From positions 124,001 through 188,000 of the forward strand of contig QNGA01000002.1 of the NCBI GenBank assembly GCA_003298465.1: a DNA stretch of 64,000 bases, written 5' to 3'. Positions 42,104 through 50,983 of this stretch are shown here, one piece after another. The stretch's first letter is position 1. Each line of letters opens with the position of its first letter. The translations under genes and the position numbers were made by a program. The notes below the pieces were generated by a model that searched no databases, was not told where the DNA came from, and worked only from the letters and a program-made list of their open reading frames with translations. Origin of the DNA: a halophilic archaeon (GTDB taxonomy: Archaea > Halobacteriota > Halobacteria > Halobacteriales > Haladaptataceae).

Positions 42104-44989
42104 ATGGACGCGCTCGCGGGAACGCTGTTCTCCGACCGCTTCCGCGCTCGTCTCCTCGACAGCGCTCGGACTGCCGACGCGCTCCCCGACCTCGCCCGAA
42201 TCCGCGAACTGGTCGCCGAACGGTACGAGAACTGCCGGGCGAGGTCGGGGGACGCGTCGCGGCGCGACCTCGTCGAGTCCGTCCTCGACGCGCTCGGCGG
42301 CCGGCCGGACGGCGTCTCGGTGGTCGAGGCGCTGCCGGACGAGCGCGCGACGGTGGACGCCCACGCCGACCTCGACGGGGGACGTGCGGCGGTCACCGAC
42401 GGGCGACGCTGGCGGCTGCTCGTCGCCGACGAGCCGCCGGACCGCCGTCTCGACGTCGACCTCCCGGCGGCGCTCGACGACCGCGACGCGTTCCGGGCGT
42501 TCGCACTCGCGTTCGGCCCGGACGCGGCGTTCGAGCGACTGCGGGACGCTCGCGAACGGCACCGCGAGGAGGCGCGGACCGCACTCGAGACCGGTCTCCG
42601 CGACGCCGTCCGGACGACCGCGAGCGCCCTGGTGACGACGGCGGGGTCGGACGCGGCGTTCGACGCCGGTTGCGTGCTCGCCGTCAGACTCGCCGTCGCC
42701 CGCTTCGCCGCGGCACGGGGCCGCGACGTGGCCGACCTCGACGCCGTCGCCCGATGGAACGGGGACCTCCCGTTCGGTCGTTCGTCGGCGCTCGCCGCCG
42801 AGCGACGCCGCCTCCGGGCGCTCCCGGACGAGACCGCGACGGCGGTCGTCGACGCGCTCGACGCGGCCGCCGTCGACTACGCCGCCCTCGACGCTCGCGA
42901 CCTCGGCGACGCCTACGAGCGACTGCTCGACGCCGACCCCAGGGTCGAGGACGGCGCGGTCCGCCTCGACGTCGACGGCGACCGGCGACGGCGTCGCTCG
43001 GCGGGCGCGTACTACACCCCGCAGCACGTCGTCGAGTACGCCGTCGCGGAGGCCGTGGACGACCCGGACGCGACCGTGCTCGATCCGGCGACGGGGAGCG
43101 GCCACTTCCTCGTCCGCGCGCTCGACCACCTCGCGGTCGAACGCGTCCGGACGACCGACGAGACGCTCGCCGACGCGCGCCGTCGCGCGGCCCGACAGGT
43201 GTTCGGCGTCGACGTCGACCCGCTGGCGGTCGAACTCGCTCGCACCGCCGTCTGGCTCCGCGCCGGCGTCTGGCCGGACGACAACCTCCGGGCGGCCGAC
43301 GCGCTCGGCGACGGCCCCGAGTGGTTCGAGTCCGGGTTCGACGCCGTCGTCGGGAACCCGCCGTACGTCCGCAGCAGGCACATCGACGACGAGCGCAAGG
43401 CCGACCTCCGGGACCGGTTCGACACGGCTCACGGCGCGTTCGACCTCTACGTCCCCTTCGTCGAGCGCATGTGCGACCTCGGCGAGCGCGTCTGCGCCGT
43501 CGTGCCGAACAAGTGGACGACGGCACGGTACGGACAGCGCCTCCGCGACCGACTGCTGGACCGCCACCGCCTCGTCGAGGTGGTCGACGCCAGCGAGTTG
43601 CCGGTGTTCGCCGACGCCGAGGTGTACCCCGTCGTCGTCTCGGTCCAGGCCGACGACGGGCCGACCGAGTCGTTCCGGGTCCGGTCAGTCGACTCGCCGG
43701 GCGAACTGCGTTCGGGACCGGAGACGGCGGTCTCACGGTCGTTCGTCGAGGCGCTCGGCGACCGCGTGATTCCCGTCGGAACCGAGCCGTCGTTCGTCCC
43801 GGTCGCCGAGCGCGTCCGCCGGGAGTGCGACGGCCTCGGCGAGCACGTCACGCTGACCGAGGGCGTCCACACCGGCAACGTCCGGGACGAACTGGTCGTC
43901 GACGAGGCCGACGACGACTGTGAGCGCGTCGTCGGCGGCAGCGCGGTCGAACGGTACGGCGTCCAGTGGGACGGCGACTGGCTCCGCCGGGACGAGTCGG
44001 TCGTGGCCGCAGACGGCGCGTACGGCGACCTGCGCGACCCCGCGGTGTTCGCGACGGAGAAGCTGCTCGTCCCGGACATCAGCGACCGCCCGGTCGCCGC
44101 CTACGACGACGAGGGGCTGTACGCGCTGAACACCCTCTACAGCGTCCGGAAGCGTTCGGACTCCGACGCGCCGTTGCGGTACGTCCTCGCCGTCGTGAAC
44201 TCCGCGTTCGCGGCGGTCTACTTCCGGCAGGTGTACGGCGGCACGCACGTCAACGGCGGCTACCTGCGGTTCAAGCCGATGTTCGCCGCGAACCTCCCGC
44301 TGCCCGACGCGCCGGCCGACGAGCGCGAGGAACTGGCGCGGCTGGCGGCCCGGATGGGCGAGTTGCGCCGCGAGCGGTCGCAGTGTACGCTGCCCTCGCC
44401 GCCGACGGCGGGGCCGCGGCTGTCGGACCTCGACCCGCTTCGCGTCGGCGACGACACCCCGCTCGGGGGGACGACCCGGACCCACGAAGGGCTCCGACTC
44501 GGACGGATCGCGGTCCGGACGGACGACGAGGACGGCGCGCTGGTCCTCACGGCGACGGCGCGCTACCGGCCGGAGGACGGGGACCGCGAGAGCGACCGGT
44601 GGGGGTTCGTGGAGACCGAGCCGACGCCCGCGCTCGCGTTCGACGTCTCGGACGCTCGCCGGGAACTCCTCCGGGCGTTCGTCCCGCGGGCGGTCGACCG
44701 CGGCGACGTGCGCTCGCAGGCCGGCAAGACCATCTCGCTCCTCGAACGCCTCGAACGTCTCCGCCTGCCGGCGGTGGAGGACGCCAGGGAGTTCCTCGCC
44801 GAGTGGCGTCGGCTGCGCGAACTGGACGCCGAACTTGCCGCGACCGACGCCGAAATCGACCGCCGGGTCTGTCGGGCGTACGGCCTGGACGACCGGGAGG
44901 TGGCGCTGGTCGAACGGCTGGCTCCCCGGTCGGCGAGTCGGCGGGCGGTCCCCCGCGACGCTCCGGACGTTTCTATCGGCGGCTCGTGA
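42104..44989 (+). CDS. Type IIG/Eco57I-like DNA N6-adenine methyltransferase (no clear nuclease motif)
   Basis: This is a 961-residue protein. The central methylase part has SAGAYYTPQHVVEYAVAEAV, the SAM motif TVLDPATGSGHFLVRALDHL and the catalytic DAVVGNPPYVRSRHID. Further blocks are CAVVPNKWTTARYGQRLRDR and the C-terminal VCRAYGLDDREVALVERL, typical of the Eco57I family. Residues 1-300 resemble the N-terminal region of such enzymes (VTDGRRWRLLVADEPP), but I see no PD-x(n)-(D/E)xK nuclease site. The target-recognition domain would be at about 620-860. No separate restriction gene is adjacent. It may be a solitary methylase or a defence protein. Confidence 0.85.
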   Translation: MDALAGTLFSDRFRARLLDSARTADALPDLARIRELVAERYENCRARSGDASRRDLVESVLDALGGRPDGVSVVEALPDERATVDAHADLDGGRAAVTDGRRWRLLVADEPPDRRLDVDLPAALDDRDAFRAFALAFGPDAAFERLRDARERHREEARTALETGLRDAVRTTASALVTTAGSDAAFDAGCVLAVRLAVARFAAARGRDVADLDAVARWNGDLPFGRSSALAAERRRLRALPDETATAVVDALDAAAVDYAALDARDLGDAYERLLDADPRVEDGAVRLDVDGDRRRRRSAGAYYTPQHVVEYAVAEAVDDPDATVLDPATGSGHFLVRALDHLAVERVRTTDETLADARRRAARQVFGVDVDPLAVELARTAVWLRAGVWPDDNLRAADALGDGPEWFESGFDAVVGNPPYVRSRHIDDERKADLRDRFDTAHGAFDLYVPFVERMCDLGERVCAVVPNKWTTARYGQRLRDRLLDRHRLVEVVDASELPVFADAEVYPVVVSVQADDGPTESFRVRSVDSPGELRSGPETAVSRSFVEALGDRVIPVGTEPSFVPVAERVRRECDGLGEHVTLTEGVHTGNVRDELVVDEADDDCERVVGGSAVERYGVQWDGDWLRRDESVVAADGAYGDLRDPAVFATEKLLVPDISDRPVAAYDDEGLYALNTLYSVRKRSDSDAPLRYVLAVVNSAFAAVYFRQVYGGTHVNGGYLRFKPMFAANLPLPDAPADEREELARLAARMGELRRERSQCTLPSPPTAGPRLSDLDPLRVGDDTPLGGTTRTHEGLRLGRIAVRTDDEDGALVLTATARYRPEDGDRESDRWGFVETEPTPALAFDVSDARRELLRAFVPRAVDRGDVRSQAGKTISLLERLERLRLPAVEDAREFLAEWRRLRELDAELAATDAEIDRRVCRAYGLDDREVALVERLAPRSASRRAVPRDAPDVSIGGS

Positions 44990-45031
44990 GGTACGAAAAC
45001 CGTTTTCTTCGCGGCAATCGTGTCACTGCGT

Positions 45032-46876
45032 ATGGATTCGTCGCTGGTGGACGTGACCCGAGTGGTCGGCGTCCCGACCGACGTGCTCGTCGTCTTCGCC
45101 GTCGTCCTGTTCGCGCTCGCGCTCTTCACCACCGAACTCCTCCCGGTCGACGTGACCGCTATCCTGGTGATGGTGACGCTCATCGTCCTCGAACCGTGGA
45201 CCGGCATCTCGCCGGCAGAGGGCATCTCGGGGTTCTCCAACGAGGCCACCATCACCGTGCTGGCCATGCTCATCCTGAGCGAGGGGGTCGCCCGGACCGG
45301 CGTCGTCCAGATGCTGGGAACCCGGATGGCGGCGTTCGCCGGCGACGACCTCCGGAAACAGCTGCTCGCCGTCGTCGGCGTGTCGGGGCCGGTCTCCGGG
45401 TTCGTCAACAACACGCCGGTCGTCGCCATCCTCGTCCCCGTCGTCACGGACCTCGCTCACGAGGGCCACACGTCCCCCTCCAAGCTCCTCATCCCGCTGT
45501 CGTACGCCTCGATGTTCGGCGGCATGCTCACGCTCGTCGGCACCTCCACGAACCTCCTCGCCAGCAACGTGGCGGGTCGGCTCAGCGGCCAGTACCCGAC
45601 GCTGCACCGGTTCTCGATGTTCGAGTTCACGCACCTGGGCGTCGTCGTCCTCGTCACGGGCAGCCTCTACCTGCTGTTCGTCGGTCACCACCTCCTGCCG
45701 GAGCGGATCCCGCCCGAGGAGGACTACGTCGACGAGTACGAGATGGACGAGTATCTCACGGAAGTGGTCGTCGACGAGGACTCCGCCCTCGTCGGGTCGA
45801 CGGTCGAGGAGGCCATCGACACCGAGCGGTTCGACGTGGACGTGCTCCAGCTGGTCCGCGGCGAGCGGACGTTCCTCGAACCCATCCGGCAGACGACCGT
45901 CCAGGCGGGTGACGCGCTGACGCTGCGAACCGACCGGGGGACCCTCTCGCGGTTGCTGACGGGCGGGGGACTGACGCCGGTCGGGGCCCGGATGGCCGAC
46001 GAGGACCTCGGACCCGGCGACGAGACGTCGCTGTTCGAGGTCGTCATCCCGCGCGGGTCGGCGCTCGTCGGCGAGACGCTCGCGTCGTCGACGTTCCGCG
46101 AGCGCTACGACGCGAGCGTCCTGGCCTTCCGCCGCGGACGCGAACGCATCCGCGACCGGCTGGAGGCGGTCAGAATCGGCGTCGGCGACACCCTGCTCGT
46201 CCAGGCGTCAGCCGACAGCGTCGACCGCCTGGCGGCGAACCCGGACTTCATCGTCGCCCACCAGCCCCAGGACCCGGACTACCGGACCGACAAGATTCCG
46301 GTCGCGCTCGCCATCGTCGCCGCCGTCGTCGCGCTGCCGGCGCTCGGCGTCTACCCCATCCTCGTGTCGGCGCTGGGTGGCGTGGTGGCGATGGTCGTCA
46401 CCGACGTGTTGCGTCCCAGCGAACTGTACGACTCCGTCGAGTGGAGCGTCATCTTCCTCCTCGCGGGCGTCATCCCGCTCGGCGTCGCGCTCGAACGTTC
46501 CGGCGGCGCCGAACTGCTCGGTCAGGCCGTCGCCGCCAGCGCCGACTTCCTCCCCGTCGTCGGCGTGCTCTGGGTGTTCTACCTCGCCACCGGTCTCGTC
46601 ACCGAGGTCATCAGCAACAACGCCAGCGTCGTCCTCATGATTCCGGTCGCCGTGGAGGCCGCGACCCGCATCGGGGCCGACCCCTTCGCGTTCGTCCTCG
46701 CGGTGACGTTCGCCGCGAGCACCTCCTTCCTCGGTCCCATCGGCTACCAGACGAACCTGTTCGTCTACGGTCCCGGCGGCTACCGGTTCACCGACTACTT
46801 CCGTATCGGCGCGCCGCTCCAGATACTGCTATCGGTCGTCACCGTCGCCGGCATCGTCGCGTTCTGGGGCGTGTGA
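45032..46876 (+). CDS. SLC13/DASS-type permease with two internal TrkA-C domains
   Basis: This 614-residue protein has N-terminal helices (VLVVFAVVLFALALFTTELL...), the SNT-like motif GPVSGFVNNTPVVAILVPVV, then GMLTLVGTSTNLLASNV. A cytoplasmic region of about 200 residues holds two TrkA-C-like domains (LVGSTVEEAIDTERFDVDVL and ALVGETLASSTFRERYDASV). A second helix block has the repeated motif GLVTEVISNNASVVLMIPVA. It would move a di/tricarboxylate, sulfate or similar anion with Na+; the substrate is unknown. The stop abuts the convergent gene. Confidence 0.92.
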   Translation: MDSSLVDVTRVVGVPTDVLVVFAVVLFALALFTTELLPVDVTAILVMVTLIVLEPWTGISPAEGISGFSNEATITVLAMLILSEGVARTGVVQMLGTRMAAFAGDDLRKQLLAVVGVSGPVSGFVNNTPVVAILVPVVTDLAHEGHTSPSKLLIPLSYASMFGGMLTLVGTSTNLLASNVAGRLSGQYPTLHRFSMFEFTHLGVVVLVTGSLYLLFVGHHLLPERIPPEEDYVDEYEMDEYLTEVVVDEDSALVGSTVEEAIDTERFDVDVLQLVRGERTFLEPIRQTTVQAGDALTLRTDRGTLSRLLTGGGLTPVGARMADEDLGPGDETSLFEVVIPRGSALVGETLASSTFRERYDASVLAFRRGRERIRDRLEAVRIGVGDTLLVQASADSVDRLAANPDFIVAHQPQDPDYRTDKIPVALAIVAAVVALPALGVYPILVSALGGVVAMVVTDVLRPSELYDSVEWSVIFLLAGVIPLGVALERSGGAELLGQAVAASADFLPVVGVLWVFYLATGLVTEVISNNASVVLMIPVAVEAATRIGADPFAFVLAVTFAASTSFLGPIGYQTNLFVYGPGGYRFTDYFRIGAPLQILLSVVTVAGIVAFWGV

Positions 46877-47305
46877 CTACCGGCGCTGGCCCACGTCGAG
46901 CCAGGAGACGAACACGAAGGCGCCGATGAGCCCCGTAGTCGTGCCGCCGAACAGGAAGACGAGGCGGTCGGTGATGCGCTCCCGTTCGGAGACGGCGAGT
47001 TCGTACACCGTCTTCCCGTCCCGGACGTATGTGTTCGCCTCCAACTGCGAGGGCAGGTCCCCCTGCGTCGTGTGCGTACCGATCAGCTTCGCCTCCGCGA
47101 ACGCCGAGCGCGCCTCCGTCGAGAGGTCGCCGTACTTCACGGCCTTGGACTCGCTACCGGGCGGGTTCCCCTCTAGCTTCGTGACTTCGAGCGTGTGGAC
47201 GGTGTCGTCGCCCGCCGGCCGTGAGAGGGCGTACCCCGTCACGGCGATACCGGCGACCAGCATCAGCGCGGCGAGCACCTGTATCGCGACGCTGGAACCC
47301 CTCAT
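46877..47305 (-). CDS. Haloarchaeal membrane protein with an extracytoplasmic domain
   Basis: This 142-residue protein has an N-terminal helix (VAIQVLAALMLVAGIAVTGY), a ~70-residue hydrophilic domain (VHTLEVTKLEGNPPGSES, ELAVSERERITD) and a C-terminal helix (LVFLFGGTTTGLIGAFVFVS). The central domain is probably outside the cell. I do not recognise the family. It ends exactly next to the SLC13 gene stop. Confidence 0.72.
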   Translation of the reverse strand: MRGSSVAIQVLAALMLVAGIAVTGYALSRPAGDDTVHTLEVTKLEGNPPGSESKAVKYGDLSTEARSAFAEAKLIGTHTTQGDLPSQLEANTYVRDGKTVYELAVSERERITDRLVFLFGGTTTGLIGAFVFVSWLDVGQRR

Positions 47306-47391
47306 CTACCCCAACCCGCGAAGTATCAGAACTTAAAACGTTCCCCTCGGCGCCCGCAGGGGTCGAGAGATTCCTGCCGGGTCTGCGACCC

Positions 47392-47661
47392 TCAGACCGG
47401 CGCTTCGTCGAGGCAGTTCACCTGATCCCAGTTGCGAGCCTCGTTCAGGCGGTAGAGACGCTGGCGAGCGTCCGGGATGTACACCTCCTCCTCGACGGCA
47501 CCGACGTCGGTCAGCCGTTCCAGGGCGCTCCGGACCGTCCGGGCCGAGAGCCGCGACCGCTGGACGAGTTCCTTCTGGGTGTGTGCGCCGTCGTACTCGA
47601 GGACTTTGAACACCAGTTTCGCGCTCGGCGGGAGCTCACAGATGTTCTCGGGGTCTGCCAT
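47392..47661 (-). CDS. MarR/TrmB-like winged-helix regulator
   Basis: This 89-residue protein is a single winged-helix domain: LPPSAKLVFKVLEYDGAHTQ, then KELVQRSRLSARTVRSALER, LTDVGAVEEEVYIPDARQRL and YRL. It lacks an effector domain. Small stand-alone HTH proteins of this kind are frequent in haloarchaea and are usually local or global regulators of unknown targets. Confidence 0.85.
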   Translation of the reverse strand: MADPENICELPPSAKLVFKVLEYDGAHTQKELVQRSRLSARTVRSALERLTDVGAVEEEVYIPDARQRLYRLNEARNWDQVNCLDEAPV

Positions 47662-47775
47662 ATCGTGTGCATCGAACGCCAGCCACTAAACGACTGGCTA
47701 ACTCGCAGGTAACCCGGTGACGTTCGCGTCACCGGAGCGGTGGCGTCCCGGTCACCCGAGAAAAAGCGGAGGTTC

Positions 47776-47781
47776 TTTTAT
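47776..47781 (+). promoter_or_regulatory. TATA box of the small zinc-finger gene
   Basis: TTTTAT lies 23-28 bases before ATG 47804, deciding that start over the upstream ATG at 47780 and predicting a leaderless mRNA. Confidence 0.5.
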
Positions 47782-47803
47782 GGATGCTGGCGAATGGGTA
47801 TCT

Positions 47804-48007
47804 ATGGGACTTGAACTTGCAAGTCGGGAGCGCCCCAGCACGGCAGATATCGACCGCCTCTTCTGCAAGCAGTGCGGCGAGCGCTTCGACGCCGACGCGG
47901 CTACCGACGACGGCTGGCACTATCGATGTCCGAACGACGACTGCGACGCCGAGGGAATCGGCGACGACCTCGCGCCCGTGACCGACGTACTTCCGTCGGC
48001 CCGGTAG
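47804..48007 (+). CDS. Small zinc-finger protein
   Basis: This 67-residue acidic protein has LFCKQCGERFDADAATDDGW, then HYRCPNDDCDAEGIGDDL, i.e. CxxC and Cx4C metal ligands. Small (<70 residue) CxxC proteins are abundant in haloarchaea, and several affect stress survival or swarming. It may act as a regulator or protein-interaction module. The start at 47804 is set by the TATA box at 47776-47781. Confidence 0.75.
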   Translation: MGLELASRERPSTADIDRLFCKQCGERFDADAATDDGWHYRCPNDDCDAEGIGDDLAPVTDVLPSAR

Positions 48008-48122
48008 CGAACTCGCCCGCTCCCCCGTCTCCGTACTGCGTGCTCGCTCTCTCGGTCACCAGGGACTCCTCGCGTTCGCTCCACTTGCACTCTCACCGTT
48101 CTCGCGCCGCTACCGCCGCGGG

Positions 48123-49187
48123 CTACTCGGCGAACTCCGTCACGACCTCGATGCCGCTCGTCTCGTAGTCGCCCATCGCGGCGAGGCGGTCCGGTACCTC
48201 CGACAGCGCCACCTCGCGACCGACGAGAGCGCCCGGGTCGACGGTCCCGCGCTCGACCATCCGCAGGAGTTCGCCGTACCGCGACGGCGGCATGCCCCGC
48301 GAGCCGAGGAACGTTATCTCGCGCATCGTCATCGCGTCGGTCGGGAGCGACACCTCGCCGCGCTCCTCGTCGGTCGTCAGGCCCAACTGGACGTGCTGGC
48401 CGCGACGACGCAGGCAGTCGACCGAGTTCCGGCAGGTCTCGGCGACCCCCAGCGCGTCGACGGAGACGTCGGCACCGCCGCCCGTGACGTTCCGTATCAC
48501 GGCCGGCGCGTCGGCGTTCGCCACGTTCAGCGTCTCGTCGGCCCCGAGGTCCGCCGCCCCCGAGAGCGCGTCGTCGTCCACGTCGACCGCGACGACGTTC
48601 GCGCCGAGCGCGTCCGCGACCTGGACCGCCGAGAGGCCGACGCCGCCGCAGCCGTGGACCGCCACCCAGTCGCCGGGCGTGAGGTCCGCGCGGTGGGCCA
48701 GCGCGTGGTACGCCGTGGCGAATCGACAGCCCAGGGCCGCCATCTCGGTCGCGCCGACGCCGTCCGGCAACCTGACGACGTTGTAGTCGGCGTGGGGGGC
48801 GTGCACTCGCTCGGCGAACGCGCCGGGAGCCACCGCCTCGAACCCGAGCGCGATGCCGTTCTCGCAGGCGTTGCCGTGTCCGTTCCGGCAGTACGAACAG
48901 CGGCCGCGCCCGAGGTTGAACGGGACCGCGACGCGGTCGCCCTCGCGGACGCTCTCGACCTGCTCGCCGACCGCGACCACGGTGCCGGCCGGTTCGTGAC
49001 CGAGAATCTGGCCCCTCGGCACCCGGTCGTCGGCCCACTCGCCGTGGCCCTGCCAGGCGTGCCAGTCGCTGCGACAGATGCCGCAGGCCTCCGTTTCGAC
49101 AACGACGCCGTGGTCGGCGGTGTCGGGGTCGGAGACGTCTTCGATGGAGAGCGGTTCGCCGTACTCGTGGAGGACAGCCGCGCGCAT
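48123..49187 (-). CDS. adh: Zinc-dependent alcohol dehydrogenase (MDR family)
   Basis: This 354-residue medium-chain dehydrogenase has the catalytic zinc site in VVETEACGICRSDWHAW with GHEPAGTVVAVG. The structural zinc loop is altered: GRGRCSYCRNGHGNACENG holds three Cys. NAD binding is GDWVAVHGCGGVGLSAVQVA. C-terminal blocks are GADVSVDALGVAETCRNSVD and REITFLGSRGMPPSRYGE. It oxidises or reduces an unknown alcohol. It stands alone. Confidence 0.93.
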   Translation of the reverse strand: MRAAVLHEYGEPLSIEDVSDPDTADHGVVVETEACGICRSDWHAWQGHGEWADDRVPRGQILGHEPAGTVVAVGEQVESVREGDRVAVPFNLGRGRCSYCRNGHGNACENGIALGFEAVAPGAFAERVHAPHADYNVVRLPDGVGATEMAALGCRFATAYHALAHRADLTPGDWVAVHGCGGVGLSAVQVADALGANVVAVDVDDDALSGAADLGADETLNVANADAPAVIRNVTGGGADVSVDALGVAETCRNSVDCLRRRGQHVQLGLTTDEERGEVSLPTDAMTMREITFLGSRGMPPSRYGELLRMVERGTVDPGALVGREVALSEVPDRLAAMGDYETSGIEVVTEFAE

Positions 49188-49284
49188 ACGCCATCCTGGT
49201 CGTTCAGTTATTTAAATGGACAGGGGGAAACCGGTCGGCGGCCGTGGTCCGAAGCCGTCGTCGGAGACGGAACGGGCCGGCGGC

Positions 49285-49638
49285 TCAGTACGTGACGACC
49301 TCGTAGCCGTCCGCGACCAGGTCGCGCACGCTCGGGTGGCCCTCGTACTCGTCGACGGCGGTCGCGTCGCTCTCCTCGACGGCGTCCTCCACGTCGAAGG
49401 CCCCCGCGCAGTAGTCGCAGACGCTGACGTGGTCTTCCAGCGCCTCGTAGAGTGGGTTGAGGTCGTGGTCGTCGTCGGTGAGTTCCGCGACCCACTGGGT
49501 GCCCGCACCGTCGAAGACGATTTCGAGGTCGTCGCCAGCGTCGTCGAACTCCTTGGCGGCCTGGAGCGCGTTCGTGACGCGGCCGAGGTCGGCGTGCGAT
49601 TCGGTGCCCGCGAGGACGAGGATTGCTACGTTCGTCAC
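49285..49638 (-). CDS. DsrE-family protein
   Basis: This 117-residue protein has VTNVAILVLAGTESHADLGR, then VTNALQAAKEFDDAGDDLEI, a Cys pair in HVSVCDYCAGAFDVEDAVEE and the end HPSVRDLVADGYEVVTY. This is the DsrE-like fold in which Cys near position 80 can carry sulfur. It differs from the DsrE protein at 24240. The GTG start at 49638 is taken from the conserved beginning. The gene is divergent from the glycan cluster. Confidence 0.82.
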   Translation of the reverse strand: MTNVAILVLAGTESHADLGRVTNALQAAKEFDDAGDDLEIVFDGAGTQWVAELTDDDHDLNPLYEALEDHVSVCDYCAGAFDVEDAVEESDATAVDEYEGHPSVRDLVADGYEVVTY

Positions 49639-49767
49639 GTGTCGGTCGTGGACCGGGACGGAAATACTACCTGCGAAGGGGGAAGTTCCCGCCCGTATCG
49701 CGGAGTCGGCGACCCGGCGGCGAGAACCGTTAACCGTCGCGGCGACGTCCCTGGAAGACGAGAACCC

Positions 49768-50931
49768 GTGGCAGAAATCGCAGTCGCACACACTGACCTG
49801 ATGGCGAAGGGCGGCGGCGAGGGCGTCTGCCTGAACGTCCTCGAAGCGCTGCAGGACGACCACGACGTGACCCTGTTCACGCTCGAACCGCCGGAGTTCG
49901 CGGAGCTCAATCGCTACTTCAGGACCGCGGTCGACGTCCCCGCGCGGTACCCGCAGTTCCTCCCCTGGCTCCTCGACCGGGTCGACGATCCGCTGTACAA
50001 CCTGCGGAACGCCCTGCTCAACCGGTACGTCGGACGACACGCCGCCGACTTCGACCTCGTGGTCGGGACCGACAACGAACTCAGCCTCCCGGGACCGCTC
50101 GTCCAGTACGTCCACACGCCCCGTTTCGCGCGCAACGTCGTCTCGGAGCGTGTCGGCGAGGACGGGCTGGTCGACCACCTCTACGACCGCCTGAGCTACC
50201 GCGCCGGGGGGTACGACGTCGCGGAGGTGCGCGCGTCGACCGTGCTCGCGAACTCCGACTGGATAGCCGACGTGGTCCAGGACGCCTACGGCACCCGCCC
50301 CCGGGTCGTCCACCCGCCGGTCGACACGCGCGGGTTCGACCCCCTGCCGTGGGACGAGAAGGAGAACGGCTTCGTCACCGTCGGCCGCCTCGCCCGCTAC
50401 AAGAACGTCGAGGCGAACGTCGAGATAGTCGACCGCCTCCGCGAGCGCGGCCACGACGTCCACCTGCACGTCGTCGGCCCGCCGTACGACGAGGCGTACG
50501 CCCGCGAACTCGCAGCGATGGCCGACGATCGCGAGTACGTCACCCTCGAGGGCGAACTGTCGCGCGAGGAACTGACCGACGTGGTCTCCCGGCACCGCTA
50601 CGGCCTCCACGGCAAGCGCCACGAGCACTTCGGGATGGCCGTCGCGGAGATGGCGGCCGGCGGCGCGCTCCCGTTCGTCCCGGACAACGGCGGCCAGCGC
50701 GACATCGTCGACGGCCGCGACGAACTCGTCTACTCGACGGTCGCCGAGGCGGTCGAGTCCGCCGACCGCGTCCTCGACGACCCCGACCTGCAGGCCGACC
50801 TGCGCTCGGAGGCGCTGGCCATCGAGGAGCGGTTCGGCCGCGAACGGTTCCACGACGAGATACGCTCGGTGGTCGCGGAGACGCTGGCAGAGCCGGCCGC
50901 TACGGTTCCAGCGTCGCCCGGAGCCCGGTGA
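49768..50931 (+). CDS. GT4-family glycosyltransferase
   Basis: This 387-residue GT-B enzyme has the N-terminal domain AEIAVAHTDLMAKGGGEGVC, DFDLVVGTDNELSLPGPLVQ and YVHTPRFARNVVSERVG. The C-terminal domain has FVTVGRLARYKNVEANVEIV and the donor motif HGKRHEHFGMAVAEMAAGGA (E-x7-E type), then LPFVPDNGGQRDIVDG. The retaining mechanism and a nucleotide-sugar donor are expected. The acceptor is unknown. It leads a plus-strand pair with a Gfo/Idh protein and faces the larger glycan operon. Start GTG 49768. Confidence 0.92.
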   Translation: MAEIAVAHTDLMAKGGGEGVCLNVLEALQDDHDVTLFTLEPPEFAELNRYFRTAVDVPARYPQFLPWLLDRVDDPLYNLRNALLNRYVGRHAADFDLVVGTDNELSLPGPLVQYVHTPRFARNVVSERVGEDGLVDHLYDRLSYRAGGYDVAEVRASTVLANSDWIADVVQDAYGTRPRVVHPPVDTRGFDPLPWDEKENGFVTVGRLARYKNVEANVEIVDRLRERGHDVHLHVVGPPYDEAYARELAAMADDREYVTLEGELSREELTDVVSRHRYGLHGKRHEHFGMAVAEMAAGGALPFVPDNGGQRDIVDGRDELVYSTVAEAVESADRVLDDPDLQADLRSEALAIEERFGRERFHDEIRSVVAETLAEPAATVPASPGAR

Positions 50932-50983
50932 CGCGAGCGCGCCAGCCATCACCGTTTTCGTACTCTCGGCCGTGGATTTCCAC

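Noticed and set aside
42092..43567. Long minus-strand frame opposite the methyltransferase
   Set aside because: There is no recognisable motif, and it fully overlaps a gene with intact SAM and NPPY motifs.
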